In this document: positions 1-9,153 of the stretch, piece after piece
Layout of the letters: every line of letters begins with the position of its first letter
How positions within the stretch are numbered: the first letter of the stretch is position 1
Program-made: the position numbers and the translations under genes
The notes under the pieces: model-generated
Database searches by the model: none
What the model was told of the DNA's origin: nothing
The model's input: only the letters and a program-made list of their open reading frames with translations
Origin: Melittangium boletus DSM 14713
GTDB taxonomy: Bacteria > Myxococcota > Myxococcia > Myxococcales > Myxococcaceae
Assembly (NCBI RefSeq): GCF_002305855.1
Contig: NZ_CP022163.1
Span: forward strand, 4,712,292-4,776,291
Direction: 5' to 3'
Length of the DNA stretch: 64,000 nt

Positions 1-470
1 TCAATACGGCCATTCTCGGCACGGACTCGGCGGCGAAGAACGCCTACCATTATCACGAGCCGATGAGCCGCGCGCCCTGGCGCTTCATCCCGTGGGATCT
101 CGACGCGAGCTTCGGACAGCTCTGGGACACGCGCCGCATCGCCGCCACGGCCCTGCCCGACTTCACCGGGGACAACCTGCTCTTCTCCCGCATGTTGTCG
201 GACCCGCGCATCTCCACGCCCCTGCGCGAGCGCTACCGGAGCCTGTTGCGCGGCCCCTTGAGCAAGGCCCAGGTGCTCGCGCTCATCGACGGCTACGCGG
301 AGGAACTGCGCGCGGTGGCGCCGCGCGACGAGGCGCGCTGGCGCAAGCAGTTCCTCAACTTCGAGCGCTGGATGGACCGCACCGATTTCACCACCCACGA
401 GCAGGAAGTGGCCTATCTGCGCCAGTGGGTGAACGAGCGCTGGGACACGCTGGACCGGCGCCTGCCGTGA
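1..470 (+). CDS. CotH kinase family protein, C-terminal part (truncated by window edge)
   Basis: The open frame enters from the left edge (first full codon at base 3) and ends at TGA 468-470, giving about 155 residues. It contains FIPWDLDASFG, the CotH-family signature in which the WDxD aspartate belongs to the kinase-like active site. A complete relative at 29869-31770 has the matching IIPWDLDHSFG. The remainder is the helical tail usual after this motif, rich in Arg and Glu. CotH proteins are atypical protein kinases, first known from spore coats, and in Gram-negative bacteria are often exported. The N-terminus, including any signal peptide, lies outside the window. Family assignment is fairly sure; substrate unknown. 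Confidence 0.8.
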   Translation, partial: NTAILGTDSAAKNAYHYHEPMSRAPWRFIPWDLDASFGQLWDTRRIAATALPDFTGDNLLFSRMLSDPRISTPLRERYRSLLRGPLSKAQVLALIDGYAEELRAVAPRDEARWRKQFLNFERWMDRTDFTTHEQEVAYLRQWVNERWDTLDRRLP

Positions 471-474
471 GGGC

Positions 475-870
475 TCAGTCCTTCTGGGTGCTCTGCTCGA
501 TGAGCTCCACCTTGTAGCCGTCCGGATCCTCGACGAAGGCGATGACGGTGGTGCCGTGCTTCATGGGGCCCGGCTCGCGCACCACCTTGCCGCCCGCCTG
601 GCGGATGGCCTCGCACTTGGCGCGGATGTCCGTGACTCCCAGGGCGATGTGGCCGTAGGCGTTGCCCAGCGTGTACTGGGAGGTGTCCCAGTTGTGGGTG
701 AGCTCCAGGGCGGGGTGGGTGTCCTCGGGGCCGTAGCCCACGAAGGCCAGGGTGAACTTGCCATCCGGGTAGTCCCGGCGCCGCAAGAGCTGCATCCCGA
801 GGACGCGGGTGTAGAAGTCGAGCGACTTGTCGAGGTCGCCCACGCGCAGCATGGTGTGCAGGATTCGCAT
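475..870 (-). CDS. gloA: Lactoylglutathione lyase (glyoxalase I)
   Basis: The product is 131 residues, the normal size for bacterial glyoxalase I, which converts the methylglyoxal-glutathione hemithioacetal to S-lactoylglutathione in the cytoplasm. All four metal ligands of the Escherichia coli enzyme are present at the same numbers: His5, Glu56, His74 and Glu122. The short form without the insertions of the zinc-type enzymes suggests Ni/Co dependence (family knowledge). I chose the ATG at 868-870 ([10 protein letters not shown]) because the homology begins there; the frame stays open upstream but overlaps the neighbouring gene. It lies 5 bp downstream of the gene at 876-1607 on the same strand, so the two are probably cotranscribed. 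Confidence 0.93.
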   Translation of the reverse strand: MRILHTMLRVGDLDKSLDFYTRVLGMQLLRRRDYPDGKFTLAFVGYGPEDTHPALELTHNWDTSQYTLGNAYGHIALGVTDIRAKCEAIRQAGGKVVREPGPMKHGTTVIAFVEDPDGYKVELIEQSTQKD

Positions 871-875
871 GGCCC

Positions 876-1607
876 CTAGATAACCCGGGTCGTCCGGGCC
901 CACGCCTCGAATCGTCTTCTCAGGGCGGTGAGCGTCCAGAGGTCCCCGGGGTTGTCCGGTGCCACGCCCTCGAGGGCCCGATCCACGTGGGGCAGGGCGG
1001 CCGTTTCTCCCCACTCCGACAGCCGGCGCAGGGCGGACAGGGACGGACCCACTTCCAGTCCCCGGAGCAGGGTGTGCACCACGCGGGGACTGCGCTCGCG
1101 GCACAGCCGGTCCACCGCCTCGTGACGTTCCTCGAAGGAGGACCCGGGCTCGAGCAGCACCGCGGAGAGCGCCTGGAACGTCGCCTCGGGCAGCAGCGCC
1201 TGGGGCGTGGGGAGCGGCCAATATTCGAGCGTGATGCCCGTGGGTCCGGCCGCGCTGCATTCGCGCCGCACGCCATCCTCGCCGAGCAATTCCAGGAGCC
1301 GTCCGGGGGACGGGACTCCCGCGGCCAGCACCCGCTGGGCACACCCGGTGAGCGCGGCCGAGTGCCCGAACAGGTGCAGGCGCAGGACGGAGACTTCTTC
1401 CCGTGCACAGGCGGCCTTCTCCACCCGCCGCCACTTCACGAACACCTCGGCCAGGCCGCGCTCGTGGACGTACCAGCGATACTCCAGCCACACCGCGCTC
1501 AGGCGCTCATCGAAGCGGACATCCTCCGGCTCGGACATGCGCGGGGCTCCCTCGGCCATGGCCTGGAAGGCGTCGTCCAACAGGGCCTGTACGGCATGAA
1601 GACGCAT
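876..1607 (-). CDS. Hypothetical protein, Arg/Leu-rich, 243 residues
   Basis: I do not recognise this protein. It is a soluble, mostly helical 243-residue sequence with many Leu, Arg and Glu and no signal peptide or membrane segment. The second half (about residues 150-235) has spaced helical pairs reminiscent of HEAT-like repeats (for example [22 protein letters not shown]), but too degenerate to assign. It starts at an ATG at 1605-1607 and runs directly into gloA with a 5-bp gap, suggesting a two-gene transcript. GC and codon use match the surroundings. It may be a lineage-specific myxobacterial protein. Confidence 0.7.
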   Translation of the reverse strand: MRLHAVQALLDDAFQAMAEGAPRMSEPEDVRFDERLSAVWLEYRWYVHERGLAEVFVKWRRVEKAACAREEVSVLRLHLFGHSAALTGCAQRVLAAGVPSPGRLLELLGEDGVRRECSAAGPTGITLEYWPLPTPQALLPEATFQALSAVLLEPGSSFEERHEAVDRLCRERSPRVVHTLLRGLEVGPSLSALRRLSEWGETAALPHVDRALEGVAPDNPGDLWTLTALRRRFEAWARTTRVI

Positions 1608-1728
1608 GAGAGGAGGGCGAGCGGGCAGTCTATCACCCGGCGGGTGGGCCGCTCACGACGGACTCGCCCACGGGTTTCCCTCCGGTGTGGGCTGGGGGGA
1701 GGGCGGGGGGCATGAGTACATCTACCGC

Positions 1729-2346
1729 ATGAACAAACAACGGCAGACGATGCTGTGGGCGTCCAGCGCGGCCCTCATGGGCGCCCTGGGCTGGGTGGGG
1801 TGGCGGCGATGGCGGCGGGAGATCGAGACACCCTCCTACCAGGTGCTGGCCACGAAGGGCGGCCTGGAGGTGCGGCAATATGGCCCCGCGGTCGTGGCGG
1901 CCACGGACCTCCAGGGCTCGTTCACCGAGAGCCTCAGAGCGGGTTTCCACCTGCTCGCGGGCTACATCTTCGGGGGCAACCAGCGCCATCAGTCCATCGC
2001 CATGACGGCCCCCGTGGGCTTGCAGCGCCGGGGGAATGCGTGGCGGATGACCTTCGTCATGCCCTCGTCTTTCTCCTCCTTGGAGACGTTGCCCGCGCCC
2101 AATGACTCCCGGGTCCAGCTGGAGCCCGTGCCTGGACGGCGCGTGGCGGTCCGGCGCTTCTCCGGCTCGGCCACCGAGGCCGCGATGAAGGAGGAGGAAG
2201 CCTGGTTGCTCGCCGAGCTTCGCCGCCAGGGCCTGCGTCCGGTGGGCGCTCCCGTGCTCGCCCAGTACAATGCGCCCTTCGTGCCGCCCTTCATGCGCCG
2301 CAATGAAATCCACATCGACGTCCAGCCCCTGGAGTGGGTGCACTGA
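1729..2346 (+). CDS. SOUL-family haem-binding protein, membrane-anchored
   Basis: The 205-residue protein has an N-terminal hydrophobic stretch (about residues 8-24, WASSAALMGALGWVGW) followed by Arg-rich residues, so it is probably a signal anchor. The rest matches the SOUL/HBP family: YQVLATKGGLEVRQY near the start, the SIAMTAPV core motif, and the C-terminal YNAPFVPPFMRRNEI segment. SOUL proteins bind haem or tetrapyrroles; their bacterial role is poorly known. The ATG at 1729 was chosen over an in-frame start at 1606 because the leader looks natural from there. It stands alone, divergent from the gene ending at 876. Confidence 0.88.
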   Translation: MNKQRQTMLWASSAALMGALGWVGWRRWRREIETPSYQVLATKGGLEVRQYGPAVVAATDLQGSFTESLRAGFHLLAGYIFGGNQRHQSIAMTAPVGLQRRGNAWRMTFVMPSSFSSLETLPAPNDSRVQLEPVPGRRVAVRRFSGSATEAAMKEEEAWLLAELRRQGLRPVGAPVLAQYNAPFVPPFMRRNEIHIDVQPLEWVH

Positions 2347-2488
2347 TAAGGGGAAGGTCTTCCCGTCCTGGGCGGGTTGTTCTCCTGGCGACAGGATTGC
2401 CTGGAATCCGGGCGGATCTTCAAGGGGGGCGGGCAGCATGGGGGCCGGCTGCCCCCCACATCCAAGCGTGCTGGCGGAGTGTGACTGA

Positions 2489-5400
2489 GTGACGAGACGG
2501 AGTGCGGTGGATGAGGTGCTCGCGGGTGGGGGCGCCTGCGGCGAGTTGTTGCGTCAGGTGGACTGGGCGAAGACGCCCGTGGGCCCCGTGGAGGGCTGGC
2601 CTCAGTCGCTGCGCACCGCGGTGGGCATCGTGCTCGCGTCCAACTATCCGCTCTACCTCGCCTGGGGCCCCCACTACGTGCAGATGTACAACGACGCGTA
2701 CCGCCCCATCTGCGGCGCGACGAAGCACCCGGCCTCGTTGGGCCAGGAAGCCTCCCTCACCTGGCCCGAGGTGTGGGCCGACGTGCTCGGGCCCTCGTGG
2801 GAGCGCATGCGCGTCACGGGTGAGCCCATCCGCGTCGAGAACCTGCTGATGTTGCTCGACCGCAACGGCTACCTGGAGGAGTGCTACTTCTCCTATTGCC
2901 ACTCGCCCATCCGCGACGAGACGGGGGGCATGGGCGGCGTCTTCGCGGCGCTCACGGAGACGACCGAGCAGGTCATCAACGAGCGGCGCCTGCGCGTCAT
3001 CCGGGACCTGAGCACCCTCACGGGGGAGCAGGCGACGGCGCGGGATGCCTGCCGGGAGGCCGCGCGCGTCCTGGCCTCGTGCCCGAATGACGTTCCCTTC
3101 GCCTTGCTGTACCTCCTGGACGCGGAGGGCGAAGCCCATCTGGTGGGCACGAGCGGCGTGGAGGCGGGGGGCGCGGCGGCGCCCCGGAGCGTGCCGTCTG
3201 GCGAGGACTCGCCGGACACCTGGCCCCTGGCGGCCGTGGTGCGCGGCGGGGAGCCGTTGCTGCTGAGCGCGCCGCGCTTGCCTCGTGCGCTCGGCCCGCT
3301 TCCCGCGGGTCCCTGGCCCGAGGGCGCGTCCACGGTGTGGTTGCAGCCCATCACCCAGTCCGGCCATGCGCGGCCCGTGGGCGTGTTGGTGACGGGGCTC
3401 AGCCCGCGCCGCGCGTTCGATGAGCACTACCGGGACTTCCTGGTGCTCGCGGCGCGCACCGTGTCCACGTCCGTCTCCGGCGCGCGGGCCCGCGAGGAGG
3501 AGCGCCGCCGCGCCGAGGCGCTCGAGCAGCTCGATCGCGCCAAGACGGCCTTCTTCAACAACATCAGCCACGAGTTCCGCACGCCGCTCGCGCTGATGCT
3601 GGGGCCCTCGCGAGACAGCCTCGATGATTCGAGTGAACCGCTCGGCCCCCACCAACGCGAGCGCCAGGAGACGATCCACCGCAATGGCTTGCGGCTGCTC
3701 AAGCTCGTCAACACGCTGCTGGACTTCTCGCGCATCGAGGCGGGCCGGGTGCAGGCCGCCTACGCTCCCACGGACCTGGCCGCGCTCACCGAGGGGCTCG
3801 CCAGCACCTTCCGCTCCATGATGGAGCGCGCGGGCCTGCGCCTCGTCGTGGACTGTCCGCCCCTGCCCGAGCCGATCTGGGTGGACCGGGAGATGTGGGA
3901 GAAGATCGTCCTCAACCTGCTGTCCAATGCCTTCAAGTTCACCTTCGAGGGCGAGGTGCGCGTGGCTCTGCGCGGCTTCGCCGGGCGGGTGGTGTTGTCC
4001 GTCTCGGACACGGGGGTGGGCATTCCCGCCGAGGAGCTGCCGCGGGTCTTCGAGCGCTTCCACCGGGTGCGGGGCACGCGGGGCCGCAGCTTCGAGGGCA
4101 GTGGCATTGGCCTGTCCCTGGTTCAGGAGTTGGTGAAACTGCATGGGGGCGACATCCAGGTGGGCAGCCGCGTGGGTCGGGGCTCGACTTTCACGGTGTC
4201 GGTGCCCACGGGAAACGCGCACCTTCCGGCGGAGCACCGAATGCTGGAGCCGCCCTCCGTTTCCCTGGGGCCGAGCGTCGCGGCCTTCCTCAACGACGTG
4301 GAGGGGTGGCTCGGCGGATCTCCTGTCGGAGAGCGCGCGACTCCGCCTCTCGCGCACCCCGGGGGGACGGACGGTCACGTGCTGCTGGTGGACGACAACG
4401 CGGACATGCGCGCCTATGTGCGCCGGCTGCTGGAGGGCCGCTACACGGTGGAGACGGCGGAGAACGGACGGGAGGCCCTGAATGCCATCCTCCGCCGGGT
4501 GCCGGATCTGGTGCTCAGCGACGTGATGATGCCGGGGCTGGATGGCTTTGGCCTGTTGCGGCGCCTGCGGGAGGCGCCCCGCACGCGCGGCGTGCCCGTC
4601 ATCCTCCTGTCGGCCCGGGCCGGCGAGGAAGCCACGGTCGAGGGATTGCGGCATGGGGCGAATGACTATCTCGTCAAACCCTTCTCGGCCCGGGAACTGC
4701 TCGCCCGCGTCGAGGGCAACATCGCCGCCGCCCGGGCGCGTGAGGAGAAGCGCCAGGCCGAGCGCGAGCGGGGGAAGCTCGCCGCCTTGGTGGAGCAGTC
4801 CTCGGACTTCATCGGAATGGGCGACCTCCAGGGCCTTGCGCTCTACATCAACGACGCGGGCCGGCGCCTGGTGGGGTTGCGAGACGAGGATGACGTGCGC
4901 CGCACCCACCTGCTCGACTTCTTCACGGAGGAGGATCGCCCCTTCGTTCGCGACCACATCCTGCCCGCGGTGGCCAAGCACGGGCGCTGGGAGGGGGAGT
5001 TCCGCTTCCGCCACTTCGTCACGGGCGAGGCGATTCCCGTCCTCTACCACTTCTTTCAGCTCACCGACGCGGAGACGGGCGAGCCCGTGGGCATCGCCAC
5101 CGTCACGCGCGACATCTCCGAGCGCAAGCGCCGCGAGCTGGAGGCCCAGCGGCGGGCGGAGTTCGAGAAGCAGCTCATCGGCATCGTCAGCCATGACCTG
5201 CGCAACCCCATCAACGCCATCCTCCTGTCCGCCCAGACGCTCCTGCGGCGCGATGAGCTGAGCGGCCCCGCGATGAAGAACGCCACGCGGATCGTCTCCA
5301 GCGCGGAGCGCGCCACGCGGCTCATCCGGGACCTGTTGGACTTCACCCAGGCGCGTCTGGGCAGCGGCATTCCCATCCGCCGCGAGCCCATGAACTTCCA

Positions 5401-5872
5401 CGACACCATCTGGCAGGCGCTGGAGGAGGTCCAGCTGGCGCATCCGGAGCGCCGTGTCCTCTTCGAGCGGGCTGGCGATGGCCAGGGGGAATGGGATGGC
5501 GAGCGGCTGCACCAGGTGGTGCAGAACCTGGTGACCAATGCCTTGCGCTACAGCCCTCCGGAGACGTCCGTCCGGGTGAGTACCCTGGCGGACGGGGTGA
5601 CCGCCGTGCTCCAGGTCCACAACCACGGTCCGCCCATCTCCGAGGAGCTGTTGCCCCGGCTCTTCCAGGCCATGCAGCGCGGGGCGCTGGAGCCAGACTT
5701 CGCCTCGCGCAGCGTGGGCCTGGGGCTCTTCATCGTGCAGCAGGTGGTGCACGCCCATGGGGGACAGGTGGACGTGCGCTCCACGGCCGCCGAGGGCACC
5801 ACTTTCACCGTACGGATGCCCTGCCGTGCGGTCTCGCCGCCGGAACGGTCCCGCGAACTCGTGGGCGCCTGA
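2489..5872 (+). CDS. Hybrid histidine kinase with two kinase cores (PAS-GAF-HK-REC-PAS-HK)
   Basis: This 1127-residue signalling protein starts at GTG 2489. Visible order: an N-terminal PAS-like sensor (residues about 35-160), a GAF-like region (about 170-330), a first HisKA/HATPase core with phospho-acceptor His361 in SHEFRTPLA and G-boxes DTGVGIP and GSGIGLSL, a receiver with Asp678 in LSDVMMPG, a PAS domain (about 760-880), and a second HisKA/HATPase core with His902 in SHDLRNPI and GLGLFIVQQ. No membrane segment is seen, so it is probably cytoplasmic. The second core has a weaker N box (NLVTNALRYS is present) but otherwise looks intact. No partner regulator is adjacent. Signal and output are unknown. 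Confidence 0.93.
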   Translation: MTRRSAVDEVLAGGGACGELLRQVDWAKTPVGPVEGWPQSLRTAVGIVLASNYPLYLAWGPHYVQMYNDAYRPICGATKHPASLGQEASLTWPEVWADVLGPSWERMRVTGEPIRVENLLMLLDRNGYLEECYFSYCHSPIRDETGGMGGVFAALTETTEQVINERRLRVIRDLSTLTGEQATARDACREAARVLASCPNDVPFALLYLLDAEGEAHLVGTSGVEAGGAAAPRSVPSGEDSPDTWPLAAVVRGGEPLLLSAPRLPRALGPLPAGPWPEGASTVWLQPITQSGHARPVGVLVTGLSPRRAFDEHYRDFLVLAARTVSTSVSGARAREEERRRAEALEQLDRAKTAFFNNISHEFRTPLALMLGPSRDSLDDSSEPLGPHQRERQETIHRNGLRLLKLVNTLLDFSRIEAGRVQAAYAPTDLAALTEGLASTFRSMMERAGLRLVVDCPPLPEPIWVDREMWEKIVLNLLSNAFKFTFEGEVRVALRGFAGRVVLSVSDTGVGIPAEELPRVFERFHRVRGTRGRSFEGSGIGLSLVQELVKLHGGDIQVGSRVGRGSTFTVSVPTGNAHLPAEHRMLEPPSVSLGPSVAAFLNDVEGWLGGSPVGERATPPLAHPGGTDGHVLLVDDNADMRAYVRRLLEGRYTVETAENGREALNAILRRVPDLVLSDVMMPGLDGFGLLRRLREAPRTRGVPVILLSARAGEEATVEGLRHGANDYLVKPFSARELLARVEGNIAAARAREEKRQAERERGKLAALVEQSSDFIGMGDLQGLALYINDAGRRLVGLRDEDDVRRTHLLDFFTEEDRPFVRDHILPAVAKHGRWEGEFRFRHFVTGEAIPVLYHFFQLTDAETGEPVGIATVTRDISERKRRELEAQRRAEFEKQLIGIVSHDLRNPINAILLSAQTLLRRDELSGPAMKNATRIVSSAERATRLIRDLLDFTQARLGSGIPIRREPMNFHDTIWQALEEVQLAHPERRVLFERAGDGQGEWDGERLHQVVQNLVTNALRYSPPETSVRVSTLADGVTAVLQVHNHGPPISEELLPRLFQAMQRGALEPDFASRSVGLGLFIVQQVVHAHGGQVDVRSTAAEGTTFTVRMPCRAVSPPERSRELVGA

Positions 5873-5940
5873 GCGCGGTTGCTCCCCGGGAGGGGGGCCC
5901 TGTTTTCCTGGACCTGGGCTCGGTTAACGTTCGCCGGGTG

Positions 5941-7179
5941 ATGGTTCCGGCCCTTCTCGTCGCGTCCCTGGTGTGGGCCGCTCCCTCCTCGCGCGTGGAG
6001 CTCGTCTTCGGTGGAGACATCATCCCGCACGATGGCGTGAAGGAGGCCGCCCGGGCGAGTGCGTCCTCGGCTTCGAACGAGGGCTGGGACTTCGTCCTCG
6101 AGCCCATCGCCGGGGTGCTCCGAGCCGCGGACCTCGCCGTGGTGAACCTGGAGACGCCCGTGAGTGGCGATCCCCGCGCGCCCACCGCCTCGCTCATCTT
6201 CGATGCGCCGCCCGCCCTGCCTCGCGCCCTGGTGGCCGCCGGCGTGGACCTGGTGACGGTCGCCAACAACCACGCCTTCGATCAGCGCCGCGCGGGCGTT
6301 CCCCTCACCTGGGCGAACCTGGAGCGGGCGGGTCTGCGGTACGTGGGCTCGGCGCCCACCGAGGCCGGCGCGTGGGAACCGCTCGTGCTCGAGAGCAACG
6401 GCATCCGGGTGGGGTTCCTGTCCCTGACCCGGTGGCTCAACGGCGCGCACAATCCGGCCACCTGGGACGCGGCGCCCCAGGTGGCCTTCGTGCCCTATTC
6501 GCGCAAGAAGGATCCCCAGGCCCTGACGCCCGAGGCGGCGGTGGAACTGGTGCGCGCCGCGGCCCGCCGGTGTGACGCGCTCATCGTCAACGTGCACTGG
6601 GGCATCGAGTACGACCACACGCCGCGCCCGGACGACCGCGCGCTCGCGCAGTCGTTCCTGGAGGCGGGGGCCCTCGCCATCATCGGCCACCACCCCCACG
6701 TGTTGCAGCCCGTCGAGCCGTATCGCACCGCGTCCGGACGCGACACGTTGATCGCCTTCTCCCTCGGCAACCTCCTCGCCAATCAGGACTGGCACTACGT
6801 GCATGGCGCGGGCGCCGAGGCGCGGGGCCGCAAGCGCGACTCCCTGTTGTTGCGGCTGTCGCTCGTCCGTTCCCGGCCCGGGGCTCCCGTGTCCCTGGAG
6901 GGCCCGTCGCTCGTGCCGGTGTGGATCGACAACAACCACTCCGTGGCGCTGCGGGAGCGCCAGGAGCGCTCGCGCATCCAACCCGTGCTGCTGGATGAAG
7001 AGGTGATGCGGTTGGACGAGCGCCTTCGATCGCTCCCCGCCCGCCGGGAGCGCGCCACGCTCGAGCGCCAGTTGGACCTGGCCCAGCGCCGGCGCGCGCT
7101 CATCCTGCGGCTCACCCAACCCGCCCAGGCCCCCCGGGCCAAGGCGGCTCCGGGGGGACCGCGGGACGAGGCGGGCTAG
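5941..7179 (+). CDS. CapA-family protein (poly-gamma-glutamate synthesis/metallophosphatase fold)
   Basis: The 412-residue protein has a short signal peptide (about residues 1-16, ending VWAAPS) and the CapA motifs in order: FGGDIIPHD, VNLETPVSG, ANNHAFDQ, NVHWGIEYD, GHHPHVLQP and FSLGNLLAN. These form the metal-binding centre of the metallophosphatase-like fold. CapA homologues take part in poly-gamma-glutamate capsule anchoring, but most distant members have no tested function. The C-terminal 70 residues are Arg-rich and helical. The ATG at 5941 is chosen because it gives a clean signal peptide. It follows the hybrid kinase by 68 bp on the same strand; no other capsule genes are nearby, so a role in capsule is uncertain. 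Confidence 0.88.
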   Translation: MVPALLVASLVWAAPSSRVELVFGGDIIPHDGVKEAARASASSASNEGWDFVLEPIAGVLRAADLAVVNLETPVSGDPRAPTASLIFDAPPALPRALVAAGVDLVTVANNHAFDQRRAGVPLTWANLERAGLRYVGSAPTEAGAWEPLVLESNGIRVGFLSLTRWLNGAHNPATWDAAPQVAFVPYSRKKDPQALTPEAAVELVRAAARRCDALIVNVHWGIEYDHTPRPDDRALAQSFLEAGALAIIGHHPHVLQPVEPYRTASGRDTLIAFSLGNLLANQDWHYVHGAGAEARGRKRDSLLLRLSLVRSRPGAPVSLEGPSLVPVWIDNNHSVALRERQERSRIQPVLLDEEVMRLDERLRSLPARRERATLERQLDLAQRRRALILRLTQPAQAPRAKAAPGGPRDEAG

Positions 7180-7728
7180 CTATCGGGTCTGTTGGTCGGT
7201 GGTGCCCGGGTTGACCTGCCCCTGTTCGGTGGTGTTCAGGTCCGATTGATCACTCGGGCTGGGCTGGATCGTGCCCTGCCCGGGAGTGTTCGCGCCGGGG
7301 TCCTGGGTGCCGGTGCTCCCCATGTCGGTGCCCGAGCCACCGGTGCCGCCCCAGTTCGAGTCCGGAGTGAGCGGAGCGGGCTCGGTCGTGCCCGGGCTCA
7401 GGGTGGTGTCACTGCCGCCCGTGTTCCGGGAGGGATCGATCGCATCGCCCTGCTGGGGCAGGTTCCCCGTGCCCAATTCATCCGTGCCCGAGCCACCCGT
7501 GCCGAGCGAGTCCGTGGGCGGCGCGAGCCCCTGATCCCGCTGCACGTCGTCCGTGGTCGAGCCCGTGCCGGGCTGCGAGGTCTGTCCGGTGCTTCCGCCC
7601 GGAGGCGTCGTCTGCACACTCCCGGTGGAACTGGAGGGCGATTGGGCGAACGCCGTACCGGCGCCGAGGCTCAGGGCTCCCGCGAGCATTCCCACCAGAG
7701 CGAGTCGGGTCGTCTTCTTCGCAGTCAT
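7180..7728 (-). CDS. Secreted low-complexity Gly/Ser/Thr/Pro-rich protein
   Basis: The 182-residue product begins MTAKKTTRLALV and has a classical signal peptide cut after TAFA (about residue 25). The mature part is almost all Gly, Ser, Thr, Pro, Asp and Gln, with the recurring motif GTGGSGTDxxGTG and no Cys or hydrophobic core, so it is probably disordered. No family is recognised. An AGGAGATGCG Shine-Dalgarno region lies just upstream of the ATG at 7726-7728, which supports this start over longer in-frame ones. It converges with the CapA gene with no gap. It could be an envelope linker or matrix protein; this is speculation. Confidence 0.72.
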   Translation of the reverse strand: MTAKKTTRLALVGMLAGALSLGAGTAFAQSPSSSTGSVQTTPPGGSTGQTSQPGTGSTTDDVQRDQGLAPPTDSLGTGGSGTDELGTGNLPQQGDAIDPSRNTGGSDTTLSPGTTEPAPLTPDSNWGGTGGSGTDMGSTGTQDPGANTPGQGTIQPSPSDQSDLNTTEQGQVNPGTTDQQTR

Positions 7729-7988
7729 CACGCATCTCCTCATGAAGCCGTTGGAGGTTTGTCCTGCTGGCCACAAACCTGGGGGCATGGGTGGGTGGGA
7801 TGCATGGGGGGCTCGCTGCCCCGCTCCCCCTGCCGCCGCTCCAGGCGCCCCCGGGGTGACGCCCCGGGTCATGCGCCCGGACACGCGGTGGACGGTTCCT
7901 CCGGAGGAGAAACAGATGCCGCAAGTCCCTAGGCGCGGGTTGGCCTCTCGGGTAATGTCCCCCAACGTCTCTTAGGACGTCAGGCACC

Positions 7989-8393
7989 ATGGCATCGAAA
8001 CGGACCCCACTTCCTCCCCCCTCGCAGCAACGCATGGATGACAAGCTGGCCCTGGCCCTGGGGGCCGCGGCGCGGGCCGCTCGGCTGCGGGCGGGGCTTA
8101 CCCAGGCGGAAGCGGCCAGCAAGGTGGGCCTGGCGCCCGGCGTGTATGGCCGCATCGAGCGGGGTGGCATGATGCCCAGCGTGCCCACTCTGCGGCGGCT
8201 GAGCATCGCCCTGAAGATCCCCTCGGACACCTTGCTGAGCCTGAGCCATTCGGAGGTGACGGCCTGGGTGGATTCCCTCCCGCCGCGCGAGGAGCGCTCG
8301 CCGGACCTGAGGCGGCTCGCGCGCTCGCTGCGCAACCTGTCTCCCGCGCAACTCAAGGTGCTCAACGTCATCGCCACGGCGCTCACGCGCTGA
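7989..8393 (+). CDS. XRE-family helix-turn-helix transcriptional regulator
   Basis: The 134-residue protein carries an XRE/Cro-type helix-turn-helix at about residues 22-78: LGAAARAARLRAGLTQAEAA followed by KVGLAPGVYGRIERG and a helix containing LRRLSIAL. The C-terminal 50 residues (helical, Arg/Leu-rich) may mediate dimerisation. It is divergent from the low-complexity secreted protein (start codons about 260 bp apart), so it might regulate that gene, though this is only positional. Two hairpins follow its stop codon. Regulon unknown. Confidence 0.87.
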   Translation: MASKRTPLPPPSQQRMDDKLALALGAAARAARLRAGLTQAEAASKVGLAPGVYGRIERGGMMPSVPTLRRLSIALKIPSDTLLSLSHSEVTAWVDSLPPREERSPDLRRLARSLRNLSPAQLKVLNVIATALTR

Positions 8394-8400
8394 GCCTCCG

Positions 8401-8427
8401 CATCGGGAAGGCCTCGCCTACCCGATG
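8401..8427 (+). terminator. Hairpin directly after the XRE regulator
   Basis: CATCGGG at 8401-8407 pairs with CCCGATG at 8421-8427, and the inner AGGC/GCCT bases extend the stem to 11 pairs with one A-A mismatch, around a CTC loop. It begins 8 bp after the stop codon of the XRE gene. There is no T run after it, so it is terminator-like in shape only. Confidence 0.45.
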
Positions 8428-8447
8428 GGAGAAGTCATACACACGGT

Positions 8448-8488
8448 ACGGGCCGCGAACGGGAACACTCCCCGTGCTCGCGGCCCGT
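8448..8488. terminator. Strong GC-rich hairpin, probable terminator
   Basis: ACGGGCCGCGA (8448-8458) is a perfect inverted repeat of TCGCGGCCCGT (8478-8488), and ACGGG/CCCGT inside (8459-8463/8471-8475) continues the stem after a 2-nt bulge, leaving a 7-nt loop. It sits between two convergent genes and may stop transcription from either side. Only a weak T-rich tail follows. Confidence 0.55.
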
Positions 8489-8588
8489 TGTCGTCCGATG
8501 CCCGTGCCCGCATCCCCACGTTGTTGACGTGTCAAATCTCCCTCGTCATGGACGTGTCAAAAATTCAGGGTCGAGCGCGGACCTGGAT

Positions 8589-8619
8589 GACTGGAATCCT
8601 CTCAGAGAGGAATCCAGTC
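8589..8619 (-). terminator. 15-bp inverted repeat after the PPOX-family gene
   Basis: GACTGGAATCCTCTC (8589-8603) faces GAGAGGAATCCAGTC (8605-8619); 14 of 15 positions pair (one A-A mismatch). It lies 7 bp beyond the stop codon of the minus-strand gene at 8626-9153. No clear U tract follows, but position and stem length fit a transcription terminator. Confidence 0.55.
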
Positions 8620-8625
8620 TGGCTG

Positions 8626-9153
8626 TCAGTGCATGGAGCGGCCCGCGTCGCCGAGGTCGATCTTCTCATGCTCACCGGGGCGATATTTCTCACCAGTTAA
8701 GACACTTTTGACGAAGCCCACCAGCTGGACCATGCGCTTGTTGGGCGTATCCCAGTATTCAGCCTTGTTCACCGAGACACAGATGAGGGCGATATCCGGG
8801 TCATCCACTCCCTTGGGGAACCATGCTTTGAGCGCGGGATTCCACAACTCGTGAATCTTCTGACGGTCGCGCACCACACGGGCCGTTCCACTCACGGACA
8901 CATAGCGATCCCGGCTGGCGTCCGAGTAGGCGAGGTTCACGTGTTGCTCGCCCTGGATCTCGTCGACCTTGGGCGCTGATTCATTTGTGAAGAACCACAA
9001 TTCACCATTGAAGTTCTCGTTGTGCGTCCACATGGGCCGGCTGCGGATGCACCCGTCCGCCTCGACGGTGGTCATCATCGTGACCTTGATGTCCTGGATG
9101 AGCTCGCCCAGCTGCGCGATGGGATCCTTCTTCTCGGTCTTCTTCGTGGTCAT
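8626..9153 (-). CDS. Pyridoxamine 5'-phosphate oxidase-family protein (general stress protein 26 type)
   Basis: The 175-residue protein has the split-barrel flavin-binding fold pattern of the general stress protein 26 group: MMTTVEADGCIRSRPMW, then GELWFFTNESAPKVDEI, VNLAYSDASRDRYVSVSGTA, and the C-terminal VSVNKAEYWDTPNKRMVQ. Members bind FMN or F420 and are often induced under stress; the substrate is usually unknown, and they are not true PdxH enzymes. The N-terminus (MTTKKTEKKD) is charged and cytoplasmic. It is flanked by a 370-bp gap upstream and a hairpin downstream, suggesting its own transcript. Confidence 0.9.
   Translation of the reverse strand: MTTKKTEKKDPIAQLGELIQDIKVTMMTTVEADGCIRSRPMWTHNENFNGELWFFTNESAPKVDEIQGEQHVNLAYSDASRDRYVSVSGTARVVRDRQKIHELWNPALKAWFPKGVDDPDIALICVSVNKAEYWDTPNKRMVQLVGFVKSVLTGEKYRPGEHEKIDLGDAGRSMH

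Noticed and set aside
2420..5758. Very long open frame (over 1100 codons) on the minus strand
   Set aside because: It lies opposite the hybrid histidine kinase, whose domains are unmistakable. In GC-rich genomes the antisense frame of a real gene is often open; the product is His/Arg/Gly-rich with no domain.
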